From CAWIJJ01 sp963836405 (GTDB taxonomy: Bacteria > Acidobacteriota > Terriglobia > Bryobacterales > Bryobacteraceae): a stretch of DNA of 64,000 nt. The position numbers and the translations under genes were made by a program. The notes beneath the pieces were generated by a model. That model saw nothing but the letters and a program-made list of their open reading frames with translations. It did not search any database and was not told where the DNA came from. The DNA is taken from contig CAWIJL010000009.1 in assembly GCA_963836405.1 (NCBI GenBank), positions 248,001-312,000 on the forward strand, read 5' to 3'. Below, piece after piece: positions 1 to 8,580 of this stretch; position 1 is the stretch's first letter, and each line of letters begins with the position of its first letter.

Positions 1-1
1 T

Positions 2-700
2 AAAGCGCAGGCCGCGGCCGAGCGCCGCGCCATCAACTGGCTGCTGGCGATGCAATCGGAAGACGGCGGCTGGGCGGCGTTCGACGTGGACAACAACTGG
101 GCCGTGCTCAACCAGGTGCCTTTCGCCGACCACAACGCCATGCTCGACCCCACCTGCCCCGATATCACCGGGCGCGTCGTCGAATCGCTGTGCCGTCGCG
201 GTCTCGCCGGCGACGAATCCGTCCGCCGCGGCATCGCCTACCTGCTCGAAGCGCAGGAAAAAGACGGAAGCTGGTACGGCCGCTGGGGCGTCAATTACGT
301 CTACGGGACCTTCCTTGCCATGCGGGGCCTGGCCGCCGCCGGCCTGCCCGGCACCCGCGATGCCATCGTCCGTGGCGCGGACTGGCTTCGTTCCGTCCAA
401 AACGTGGACGGCGGCTGGGGCGAATCCTGCGCCAGCTATGCCCGCGACCGCTTCGTCCCCGCGCAGAGCTGCCCATCCCAAACCGCCTGGGCCGTCCTCG
501 GCCTGCTGGCCGCGGGCGACCGCACTTCCTCCGCGGTCCGCCGCGGCGCCGAATACCTGCTCGACCGCCAGCGCACCGATGGCGGCTGGCCCGAAGGCGC
601 CACCACCGGCACCGGATTTCCCAACGTCTTCTACCTGACCTACGCCATGTATCGCGATTACTTCCCCATGCTGGCCCTCGCCGAGTATGCCAAATCCTGA
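2..700 (+). CDS. shc: Squalene-hopene cyclase, C-terminal part (5' end outside window)
   Basis: The open frame enters from the left edge and encodes about 232 residues up to a stop at 698-700. It carries at least four QW motifs of the Q-x3-G-x-W type (QSEDGGW, QEKDGSW, QNVDGGW, QRTDGGW), the repeats that tile the alpha/alpha barrels of squalene-hopene and oxidosqualene cyclases. The stretch FDVDNNWAVLNQVPFADHNA is typical of bacterial SHC. The family cyclises squalene to hopene at the inner membrane to make hopanoids. The catalytic DxDD motif lies in the missing upstream part. The gene overlaps the next one by 14 nt, suggesting translational coupling. Confidence 0.93.
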   Translation, partial: KAQAAAERRAINWLLAMQSEDGGWAAFDVDNNWAVLNQVPFADHNAMLDPTCPDITGRVVESLCRRGLAGDESVRRGIAYLLEAQEKDGSWYGRWGVNYVYGTFLAMRGLAAAGLPGTRDAIVRGADWLRSVQNVDGGWGESCASYARDRFVPAQSCPSQTAWAVLGLLAAGDRTSSAVRRGAEYLLDRQRTDGGWPEGATTGTGFPNVFYLTYAMYRDYFPMLALAEYAKS

Positions 701-1907
701 CACAGCCCCGCCCCGCGACGTCCTCATCGTGGGCGGCGGCATCGTGGGCCTGGCCACCGCCTACCGCCTGATCGAGCGCGCCCCCGCCACCCGCGTTACG
801 CTGCTCGAAAAAGAGGATGCCGTCTGCCGCCACCAGACCGGCAACAACAGCGGCGTGCTCCACTGCGGCCTCTATTACAAGCCCGGCACCTCCAAGGCGC
901 GCCTCGCCGTTGCCGGCATTCGCCAGATGGTGGATTTCTGCCGCGAAAACCAGGTCCCGCACGACATATGCGGCAAACTGGTGGTGGCGGCGAACGAAAA
1001 CGAACTGCCGCGCCTGCGCGACCTGCTCGAGCGCGGCACCGCCAACGGACTCGAAGGCCTGCGCTGGCTCGATGCCGCCGAAATGCGCGAAATCGAGCCG
1101 CACGTGGGCGGAGTGGCCGCGCTGCGGGTACCCCAGGAGGGCATCGTCGATTATCCGCGCGTCTGCGCCGTGCTGGCGGAAAAGCTCACCGCGCGTGGCG
1201 CCCGCGTGGTCACCGGCGCCCGCGTCACGGCCCTGCGCCGCACCGGCAGCGGCTGGGTGGCCGAAACTCCCAAGGGCGACTTCACCGCCGCATTCCTCAT
1301 CAACTGCGCCGGCCTGCACTGCGACCGCGTGGCCGAACTCGCCGGCGAGCGCCGCGAAACCCGCATCCTTCCCTTCCGCGGCGAATACTACAAGCTGCGC
1401 CCCGGCCGTCAACACCTGGTCCGCAATCTCATCTACCCGGTCGCCGACCCCGCGTTTCCCTTCCTCGGCGTGCACTTCACGCGCCTCATCCACGGCGGCA
1501 TCGAAGCCGGTCCCAACGCCGTCCTCGCCACTGCCCGCGAGGGCTACCGCAAAACGGATTTCAACGCAGCCGACCTGTGGGACGCCCTGAGCTATACCGG
1601 GCTCTGGCGCTTCCTGCGCAAGTACCCCTCCACCGCCTGGTTCGAGCTGCGCCGCTCCTTCAGCCGCAAGCTCTTCTGCCGCTCCCTCCAACGGCTGGTC
1701 CCGGAAGTCCAACCCTCCGACCTCGAGCGCGGCGGCGCCGGTGTGCGCGCCCAGGCCCTCTCCCCGGAAGGCGAGATCGTTCACGACTTCCGCTTCATCG
1801 CCCGTCCCGACGCCCTGCACGTGATCAACGCTCCCAGCCCCGCCGCCACCGCCGCGCTCGCCATCGGCACAGAGATCGTCAACATGGCAGCCAGCGTGGC
1901 CCGCTGA
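687..1907 (+). CDS. lhgO: L-2-hydroxyglutarate oxidase (FAD-dependent)
   Basis: This 406-residue protein has an N-terminal Rossmann FAD motif (VLIVGGGIVGLATAYRL, about residues 13-29) followed by a DAO-type fold. The segments HQTGNNSGVLHCGLYYKPGT and FRGEYYKL are characteristic of LhgO/L2HGDH, which oxidises L-2-hydroxyglutarate to 2-oxoglutarate and feeds electrons to the quinone pool. Length matches the family (about 400). The start at 687 overlaps the end of the cyclase gene, so the two probably share a transcript although their chemistry is unrelated. Other DAO-fold oxidases are the main alternative, but the glycine-rich and HCGLYY segments favour LhgO. Confidence 0.9.
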   Translation: MPNPDTAPPRDVLIVGGGIVGLATAYRLIERAPATRVTLLEKEDAVCRHQTGNNSGVLHCGLYYKPGTSKARLAVAGIRQMVDFCRENQVPHDICGKLVVAANENELPRLRDLLERGTANGLEGLRWLDAAEMREIEPHVGGVAALRVPQEGIVDYPRVCAVLAEKLTARGARVVTGARVTALRRTGSGWVAETPKGDFTAAFLINCAGLHCDRVAELAGERRETRILPFRGEYYKLRPGRQHLVRNLIYPVADPAFPFLGVHFTRLIHGGIEAGPNAVLATAREGYRKTDFNAADLWDALSYTGLWRFLRKYPSTAWFELRRSFSRKLFCRSLQRLVPEVQPSDLERGGAGVRAQALSPEGEIVHDFRFIARPDALHVINAPSPAATAALAIGTEIVNMAASVAR

Positions 1908-1956
1908 CCGCTCATTTTCGGGAACCTCACACGTCCTGGAGTGTGAGAGGCTCGCA

Positions 1957-3091
1957 ATGCACGAACAGCAAGCGAGCGCGACAGCCCATGCCGCGCCCGC
2001 TTCTATCCGGGAAATCCGCGGCTGGCACCGCTGGGCGCCCTACGCGGCAGTGGCGTGGTCGCTGATCTACGCCGCGATGGGGATCTACTGGACCGTAAGC
2101 GGGCGCGGGTTCCCTTACACACCCCAGGCCGCTGCCGACGGCATGGGGTCCGTGGTCGGACGGTTCGGGCCGGGCGTGGCGTGGATCGTCGTGATGATGA
2201 TGGGCATTCCGGCCGCAGTCCTGGGAACGGCGATGCTGCGCGGTGCGCGAAAGCAAGGCGCTCCGCCCTCTCTTCATCACAGGCGGAGCCCTGCTCGCCG
2301 GGGTCCTCCTGCTGCTCATGACCAACCTCAGCCTGCTGGTCCTGCTCGGCTATCTCCCCTATGCCGTCGTCGGCCTCTTCACCGGCGCCGCGATCGGCCG
2401 TGACTATCTGAAGAGTCTGACTCAGTGGGCGACGATCCACCCCTTGCTGTGTCTGATCGGCGGCTTTCTCTGGCTGTCGGCGACCGTCTGCTACAGCCGC
2501 CGCAGCGCGGACGCCTGTCTGTATTGCGGGCGCCGCGACGGCACCAGGGAGGGGACGGACGCCGCGCGCTGGTGCCGGATCGCGGTGTATGCATCCATGG
2601 TGGTGCCTGTCTTCTACGCCCTCACCCGTTACGCCTGGGCGCTTGGGTATCCGCTCGGAATGACAGCAGAGTACCTGCGTCGCGGTCAACAGAGTGGGGT
2701 CTGGATCTCCGGACTTTTCCTGGCCTCCTTCGGTCTGGTGGGCGCCGTCCTCACTCTCGGCCTGCTGCAGCGCTGGGGCGAGGTCTTCCCGCGCTGGATG
2801 CCCGGCCTGGCCGGACGCCGCGTTCCCATCCCGATGGCGGTAGTCCCGGCGTCCCTGGTATCGGTGTTGCTGATGGTGGGCGGCATCGTGATCTGGTCCA
2901 GCTTGCCCAAAATGGTGGCCGCGTTGGCCGCCAGTGGGGCACGGGGTACGGAACTCATCGGCGGAATCGTCTTCCAGGTCGGACCCACCCTGCTGTTCCC
3001 GCTCTGGGGTCTTGCGCTTGCTGTGGCGGCGTTGAGCTACTATTACCGGCGTCGCGGTCCCTGCGGTGCGTGCGGTCGCGGTGCCGCATAG
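1957..3091 (+). pseudogene. Multi-pass membrane protein, interrupted by a frameshift near 2245-2265
   Basis: Two overlapping frames together encode one plausible membrane protein of about 380 residues. The first frame (start ATG 1957) gives two hydrophobic segments (AVAWSLIYAAMGIYW and GVAWIVVMMMGIPAAVLG). The second, from about 2243, gives seven more and ends at 3091 with an RRRGPCGACGRG tail. The switch falls at about 2245-2265 in the sequence coding the loop after the second helix. One extra base there would explain it. Alternatively the GTG at 2243 could restart translation, giving two coupled polypeptides. I do not recognise the family. The gene may be intact in the organism if the indel is a sequencing error. 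Confidence 0.6.
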
Positions 3092-3094
3092 GCT

Positions 3095-4993
3095 CTATTG
3101 CCGGGTCGGGCTTGCCGGCATCTTCGCCAGCAGTTTCTCCATCTCGTCCATCACCCGGTTCATCTTCGCCACGGTCAGGTTCAGGGGTTCGTCCGTCGTC
3201 ATGTCCACGCCCGCGTCCTTCAGCAGGTCGATCGGGTACTTGGAGCCGCCCGCCGACAAGAACGCCAGGTAGCGCTTCGTCGCCCCCGCGTCGCCCGCCA
3301 GCACCTTCTCGGAAAGCGCCGACGAGGCCGTGAACGACGTCGCGTACTGGAACACGTAAAAATCGCGGTAGAAGTGCGGGATGAAGCTCCACTCGTTGGC
3401 CACGTAGTCGTCCACGATGCAGACGCCCTCGTCGTTGCCGTAATACTTCTTCGTGATGTCCAGGTAGAGCTTCGCCAGCGCATCGCCCGTGATCGGCTGC
3501 CCCAGCTTCGCGCGCTCGTGCATCCGCAGCTCGAATTCGGCAAACTGCGTCTGCCGGAACACCGTCGCCTTGATGTTCTCGAGGTAATTCCCCAGCAGCG
3601 CCAGGCGCGTCGCATCGTCCTTGATCTGCTTCAGCACGTGGTCGATGAGCAGCGCCTCATTGAACGTGGAAGCCACCTCCGCCACGAAGATCGGATAATT
3701 CGCCAGCGGGTACGGCTGCGCCTTGTTCGAAAAATAGCTCTGCATCGTGTGTCCCATCTCGTGCGCCACCGTGCTGACGTCGTTGTACTGCCCCAGGTAG
3801 TTCAGCAGCATGTACGGGTGCACGTCGTACGCGCCCCCGTTCGAGTACGCGCCGGACTGCTTGCCTTCCGTCGGGAACAGGTCGATCCAGCGCTCGTTGA
3901 AGGCGCGCTGCACCACCGAAACGTAGCTCGCTCCGAGCGGCGCCACCGCATCCAGCACCAGCTTCTCCGCCTGCTCCGGCGTGTACGTCAGCTTCACCGA
4001 TCCCACCAGCGGCGCGTACAGGTCGTAGTAGTGCAGCTGGTCCACGCCCAGCATCCGCTTGCGCAGTTTCAGGTAGCGGTGGAACGCCGGCAGGTTTTTG
4101 TTGACGCCGTCCACCAGCCGCGTATATACGGAAACGGGAATGTTGGCCGCGTCGAGCGACATTTCAAGCGTGGTCGGATACTTCCGCGCCTTGGCAAAGA
4201 ACTGGTCCTTCTGCACGTTGCCGTTCATGGTGGTGCCGTAGGTGCGGCTGAAGCTCCCCAGCGCCTTGAAGAAGGCGGACATCACCTTCTCGCGGTCGGC
4301 CCGGTTCGGCGACGTGCGCAGTTCGTTGTACCCCGCCTGGTCCACCTTCACCCTTTTGCCGTCGCTCAACGTCACGCTGGGATACGGGAAGTCGGCGTTC
4401 GAGAGGATGTTGAAGGTGGCGGAAGGCGAAGCCGCCAGCGGCGTGGCATCGGCCAGGATCTTCTCCTCGTTATCGGTGAGGGTGTGGGGCTCGCGCCGCA
4501 GAACGTCCCTGAGGTAGAACGTATAGACCTTCAGCCGCGGTTCGCCGGCTATGAACTTGTCCACCGTCGCCTCGCCCGCTTTCAGAATCTCGGGCTCCAG
4601 GTACGACGCGGCAGCTCCGAACGCGGCCCCCATCTGCTGCATCTCCTGCGTCATCCCCTGCGGTTCGGAGGCGCGCGTGTCCTGGTCCGCCAGCATGCTC
4701 GCATAGACGTACAGCCGGCTGAGTTCTTTATCGAGCCGCGACATCGTCTCCAGCGCATCCGCCAGTGTGCCCGGCGAACTGGCCAGCTTGCCCTGATACT
4801 GCCGGATCTTCGGAATCTCGACCGAAAGCTTCTCCTTCGCCGCCCGCCACGCCGGAATGTCCGGGTAGATCTCGGCAAGGTTCCACTTGTATTTATCGGC
4901 GATTTTGCTGCGGTCGCGCTCCTGCGCGGCGCCCACCAGCGCCAGGGAGGCGATCAGAACGGAAGCGGCAACGGGTCGGAGACTAATTCGCAT
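3095..4993 (-). CDS. pepF: Oligoendopeptidase F (M3B zinc metallopeptidase), secreted
   Basis: This 632-residue protein has a signal peptide (MRISLRPVAASVLIASLALV, cleavage probably after GAA), the PepF alpha-helical N-terminal half (KWNLAEIYPDIPAWRAAKE) and the zinc motif HEMGH at residues 411-415. The third ligand is likely in the downstream FVAEVASTFNEALL segment. PepF enzymes hydrolyse short peptides of about 7-17 residues; length is normal for the family. The export signal suggests a periplasmic role, as seen in other acidobacterial copies. It is followed on the opposite strand by the membrane-protein gene with only 3 nt between their stops. Confidence 0.94.
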   Translation of the reverse strand: MRISLRPVAASVLIASLALVGAAQERDRSKIADKYKWNLAEIYPDIPAWRAAKEKLSVEIPKIRQYQGKLASSPGTLADALETMSRLDKELSRLYVYASMLADQDTRASEPQGMTQEMQQMGAAFGAAASYLEPEILKAGEATVDKFIAGEPRLKVYTFYLRDVLRREPHTLTDNEEKILADATPLAASPSATFNILSNADFPYPSVTLSDGKRVKVDQAGYNELRTSPNRADREKVMSAFFKALGSFSRTYGTTMNGNVQKDQFFAKARKYPTTLEMSLDAANIPVSVYTRLVDGVNKNLPAFHRYLKLRKRMLGVDQLHYYDLYAPLVGSVKLTYTPEQAEKLVLDAVAPLGASYVSVVQRAFNERWIDLFPTEGKQSGAYSNGGAYDVHPYMLLNYLGQYNDVSTVAHEMGHTMQSYFSNKAQPYPLANYPIFVAEVASTFNEALLIDHVLKQIKDDATRLALLGNYLENIKATVFRQTQFAEFELRMHERAKLGQPITGDALAKLYLDITKKYYGNDEGVCIVDDYVANEWSFIPHFYRDFYVFQYATSFTASSALSEKVLAGDAGATKRYLAFLSAGGSKYPIDLLKDAGVDMTTDEPLNLTVAKMNRVMDEMEKLLAKMPASPTRQ

Positions 4994-4997
4994 TTCT

Positions 4998-7900
4998 TCA
5001 TTTTAGGTCACGCTCCTCGAGCAAAAGGACGTGAAGCCGGCCACCCTGATCGCCGGCAAGAATCGTGCGGTCGCCGGCGAAGGCGCAGCACCAGACCTCC
5101 GCATCGCAATGGAAAGTGCCGGTCAACACGCCGGTCTCCAACTCCCACACCTTTACGGTTTTGTCCCAGGAAGCGGAAGCCACTCGCCTACCGTCCGGCG
5201 TCACCGCCAGGCCGCGGACAGAATCCTTATGACCCTCCATGATTCGCAACGGGCGGCCGGTCTCCAGTTCCCACACCTCGATCGTGTTGCCATAAGGAGC
5301 TGAAACGGCCCGTTTTCCGTCCGGCGTTATAGCCACGGAATACGCCGTGTGACGCGCCCTGCTGTGTATCAAGCGATCAGTCTCCAGGTCCCAGACCCTG
5401 AGCGTCCCGTCCAAGGACGTGGAAACCGCCAGCTTCCCGTCCGGCGTGACCGCCACGGAATTCACAGCTTCTGAGTGACCTGTCAGTGTGTGAAGCACAA
5501 GGCCCGTTGTGAGGTCCCACACCTTCAGCGTTTGATCTTCTGATGCTGAGACTGCGCGCGTCCCATCCGTCGATACTGCCACGCCATTGACCGAATCGGA
5601 GTGACCTGCGAGAGTGCGGATCTCCTCCGCGGTTTCGAGGTCCCACACCTTCAGCGTCTTATCCCGCGACGCGGATACCGCGCGATTCCCATCCGCTGTC
5701 AAACCCACGTCGAAGACACAGTCGTTGTGACCGTCAAGCGTCAAAATGGTGCGGCCAGTCTCGAGGTCCCACACTTTGAGAGTGCGGTCCCAGGAGGCGG
5801 ACACGGCTCGCTTGCTATCCCGTGTCGCGGCAACGCCATTGATTCCCGCGGCGTGGTGGATCTTATGGCTTTGTTCTGCCCGCGTTGTCCGCAGTTCCCA
5901 CACCTTCAAGGTCTTGTCCCACGATGCGGAAACGGCCCTCTTTCTGTCTTTGGTCACAGCCACCGCGGAAACAATGAAGGAGTGGCCCTTGAGCGTGCCC
6001 TGCATCAGCCCCGTCTCCAGGTCCCAGACCTCCAGCGTTGATTGCAACGTCCCGGCAACGGCAAGCTTTCCATCCGGGGTCACCGCCACGGCCGAATAAT
6101 AAGCGGCGCGGCCTGCCAGCGTCTGCACTGCGAGGCCGTTATTCAGGTCCCACACTTTCAGCTTGCCGTCCAGCGCCGCAAATACCGCCCGCGTCCCTGC
6201 TCCGGCCAGTGCTACGCATTCGATATCGGCAGTTGGCCCTGCCAGGGTACGCAGCAGACGACCGCTCTCGAGGTTCCACACCCGCACCGTCTTGTCTCCG
6301 GACAAGGAAACAGCGCACTCTCCATCGTGTGTCACGATGACCGCATAAACAGGTCCGGAGTGGCCTTCCAGTGTATGGATCGCGCGGCCCGTCCCCAGGT
6401 TCCAGACCCTGAGCGTCTGGTCAACCGAAGCGGAAACCGCAAGTCGCCCGTCAGGTGTTACGGCCACCGCGGATACAGAGCCGGTGTGGCCCTCCAGAAC
6501 GCCCAGTGTACGGCCGCTCCCCAAATCCCAGATTCTCACCGTATTGTCCGCGGATGCCGAAAGCGCTTGCGTCCCGTCCGGCGTTACGGCCACACAATTC
6601 ACCCTCGCAGAGTGGCCTTCGAGATCGCGCACAACACGGCCCGTGTCCAGGCTCCAGACTTTCAAAGTCGTATCCCAGGATGCGGAAACCACCAGCCGGT
6701 CATCCGGAGTCAAGGCCGCGGAGGAAACACAGTTAGAGTGGCCCTCCAGAATGCGCATCAGTCCCGTCCCGGGCGGATGCAGCGCCGGGAACAGCGGCCG
6801 CAGCCAGAGCGGCGGCGCCGACGCGGCAATTTCGCCAATCAGCCTCGCGATCCCGGGAGCTTCCTTCGAGCCCAGCAAACGGCCCGTCATCTGCGAGGCG
6901 AACTGCGTCGCATCCCCCGCCAGCACGTTACACGACAGCCGCAGCCCACCCTGCACCAACTCGACCTCCGCGGACGGCTTCAGGTGCTCGTAATCTGCGA
7001 TCAGCGCGTTGATATCGGTCGCCCGCAGCTTCGCCTGCATCCACACCGGATCCCATAGAATTCGCTCCAGGTCCGGCCGCCGGCCCGCGGCCGCAAGGTG
7101 CCACGGCAGCCACCGCCACGCGTGTTCGTCGGGCAGCGCATTCCAGTCCGGCCACGAGTTCACCAGGCGCTCGTGCAGCGCTCTACCCTCGCCGAGCCCT
7201 TCCGCCAGCCAGCTTCGCATCACGTCGTGCATCCCCATCACGCCGCGTTGCAGATCCAGTTTGACCAGCGAAAGCTGCGCCAGCCGCTGTGCGGAATTCT
7301 CTGCATTGAACTCGTCCAATTCCCAAACCGCGCCCGCCGCTGCCAGCGGAATTCGCACGTCTTCCGGAAAGATGGAAAGCTCCGCCAGCCGCCGCCGGTC
7401 GGCGTCCGGCAGCAGCTCCAAACTCGCTTCCATGACATCGGAGATCGTGCGATGCTGCCGTTCCGCCGTCATATCCTGGAGCGCCCGCACTCCCTTGCGC
7501 TCCAGAATCGCCTTCAACCGCTCCGCCGCGCGCTCTGCCGGTTCCCCCAGCCGCACCCGCTCCCGCACCATCGCCGCCGCCAGTTCGAGCGCCAGCGGCC
7601 ATTCCCCCAGCTTGCCCGCAAGAATCCGCGCGTCATCCCTCTCGAGTCCCGGTACCGCCTGGAGCAGCATCGCCTCGGCCTCGCCCGGCTGCATCTGGTC
7701 CACGTCCACCGCAGCCGACTCCGCCGCGATATTTGCGTCTCGCGTCGTGAACAGCCGCGCCGTCGCTTTCCCGCCGCGCAAAAACGGCCGCAGGTGCGCC
7801 GCATCCCATACGTCATCGATCACCAGCAGGCAGTTCCGATCTTCCAGCTTCTGCCCCAGTTGAAACGCCGCATCCTCCGCGCCCGAGAATCCCGGCCGCT

Positions 7901-8579
7901 CGCCCGTCAAAGCCGCATAGGCGGTCACCAGGCTGCCCAACACATCCGGAGTCTGCCCCAGCGTCACCCACAGGATGCCGTCATCGAAGTGCTCCACCAC
8001 GTCCGCATCGCGGCACAGCGCCGCCGCCAGCGTGGTCTTTCCAAATCCGCCCGCCCCGGCCAAAGCCGTAGTGATCGCCACAGCGCCGTCCTTCTGCGGA
8101 GACAGCAGCAGCTTCTTCAGCGCCCCGAATTCAACCGGACGCTCGACAAAAGGCTGCGGCAGTTCCGGCGCCATGAACGGCACCCGCCGCCGCTCGCACC
8201 CCTTCCGCAGATGCCCCAGCAGCGTCGGCCATTCCTTATCCGGATCGAAGAAATGCGCCTTGCGCATCCAGCGCGGCATCGTCTCGAAAACAAGTTCCGC
8301 CGCGCCCTTCACCGGATACACGCAGACGCCCTGCTGCCGGGCGTAACGCCACTCCTTCTCGACATTCCCGGAAGCCATCGCCGCCGGCGTCATCAGCAGG
8401 ATCAGAAACTCCACCGACTCGATCGCATCGGTGATCTGCTTCCACCAGCCCGTGCCGCCTTCGAGAAACAGCCGGTCCTGCCGGACCTCGATGTCCGTTT
8501 CGCGCCCCAGCCGCTTCCGCAGTTCCGCCGCACGCCGTTCGCCGTCGGCGCGGGCATAAGAAAGAAAGACGCGCGGCAC
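4998..8579 (-). CDS. TIR-NB-ARC-WD40 protein (bacterial NLR/Apaf-1-like)
   Basis: The protein has 1193 residues in three parts. A TIR-type domain spans about 1-130 (MPRVFLSYARADGERR, then VEKEWRYARQQG near the expected catalytic glutamate, E74 or E76). An NB-ARC ATPase follows, with Walker A GAGGFGKTT at 175-183, Walker B LLVIDDVW at 251-258, an RNBS-B-like ARLFTTRD at 274-281, a GLPLA-like GEWPLAL at 325-331 and an MHD motif at 450-452. From about residue 605 to the end run 14 WD40 repeats, most ending in KVWDL or RVWDL, enough for two seven-bladed propellers. Such STAND proteins are known or suspected immune sensors: propeller recognition opens the ATPase and oligomerises the TIR, which degrades NAD. 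The gene abuts the PQQ dehydrogenase stop by 1 nt and has no visible partner. Confidence 0.93.
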   Translation of the reverse strand: MPRVFLSYARADGERRAAELRKRLGRETDIEVRQDRLFLEGGTGWWKQITDAIESVEFLILLMTPAAMASGNVEKEWRYARQQGVCVYPVKGAAELVFETMPRWMRKAHFFDPDKEWPTLLGHLRKGCERRRVPFMAPELPQPFVERPVEFGALKKLLLSPQKDGAVAITTALAGAGGFGKTTLAAALCRDADVVEHFDDGILWVTLGQTPDVLGSLVTAYAALTGERPGFSGAEDAAFQLGQKLEDRNCLLVIDDVWDAAHLRPFLRGGKATARLFTTRDANIAAESAAVDVDQMQPGEAEAMLLQAVPGLERDDARILAGKLGEWPLALELAAAMVRERVRLGEPAERAAERLKAILERKGVRALQDMTAERQHRTISDVMEASLELLPDADRRRLAELSIFPEDVRIPLAAAGAVWELDEFNAENSAQRLAQLSLVKLDLQRGVMGMHDVMRSWLAEGLGEGRALHERLVNSWPDWNALPDEHAWRWLPWHLAAAGRRPDLERILWDPVWMQAKLRATDINALIADYEHLKPSAEVELVQGGLRLSCNVLAGDATQFASQMTGRLLGSKEAPGIARLIGEIAASAPPLWLRPLFPALHPPGTGLMRILEGHSNCVSSAALTPDDRLVVSASWDTTLKVWSLDTGRVVRDLEGHSARVNCVAVTPDGTQALSASADNTVRIWDLGSGRTLGVLEGHTGSVSAVAVTPDGRLAVSASVDQTLRVWNLGTGRAIHTLEGHSGPVYAVIVTHDGECAVSLSGDKTVRVWNLESGRLLRTLAGPTADIECVALAGAGTRAVFAALDGKLKVWDLNNGLAVQTLAGRAAYYSAVAVTPDGKLAVAGTLQSTLEVWDLETGLMQGTLKGHSFIVSAVAVTKDRKRAVSASWDKTLKVWELRTTRAEQSHKIHHAAGINGVAATRDSKRAVSASWDRTLKVWDLETGRTILTLDGHNDCVFDVGLTADGNRAVSASRDKTLKVWDLETAEEIRTLAGHSDSVNGVAVSTDGTRAVSASEDQTLKVWDLTTGLVLHTLTGHSEAVNSVAVTPDGKLAVSTSLDGTLRVWDLETDRLIHSRARHTAYSVAITPDGKRAVSAPYGNTIEVWELETGRPLRIMEGHKDSVRGLAVTPDGRRVASASWDKTVKVWELETGVLTGTFHCDAEVWCCAFAGDRTILAGDQGGRLHVLLLEERDLK

Positions 8580-8580
8580 C

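Noticed and set aside
3098..5242. Long plus-strand frame of 714 codons opposite oligoendopeptidase F
   Set aside because: Its translation is Arg/His/Val-rich with no domain; it is an antisense shadow of the high-GC pepF gene.
5000..6780. DNA tandem repeat in its own right
   Set aside because: The roughly 126-bp periodicity is explained by the 42-residue WD40 repeats of the NLR-like protein.
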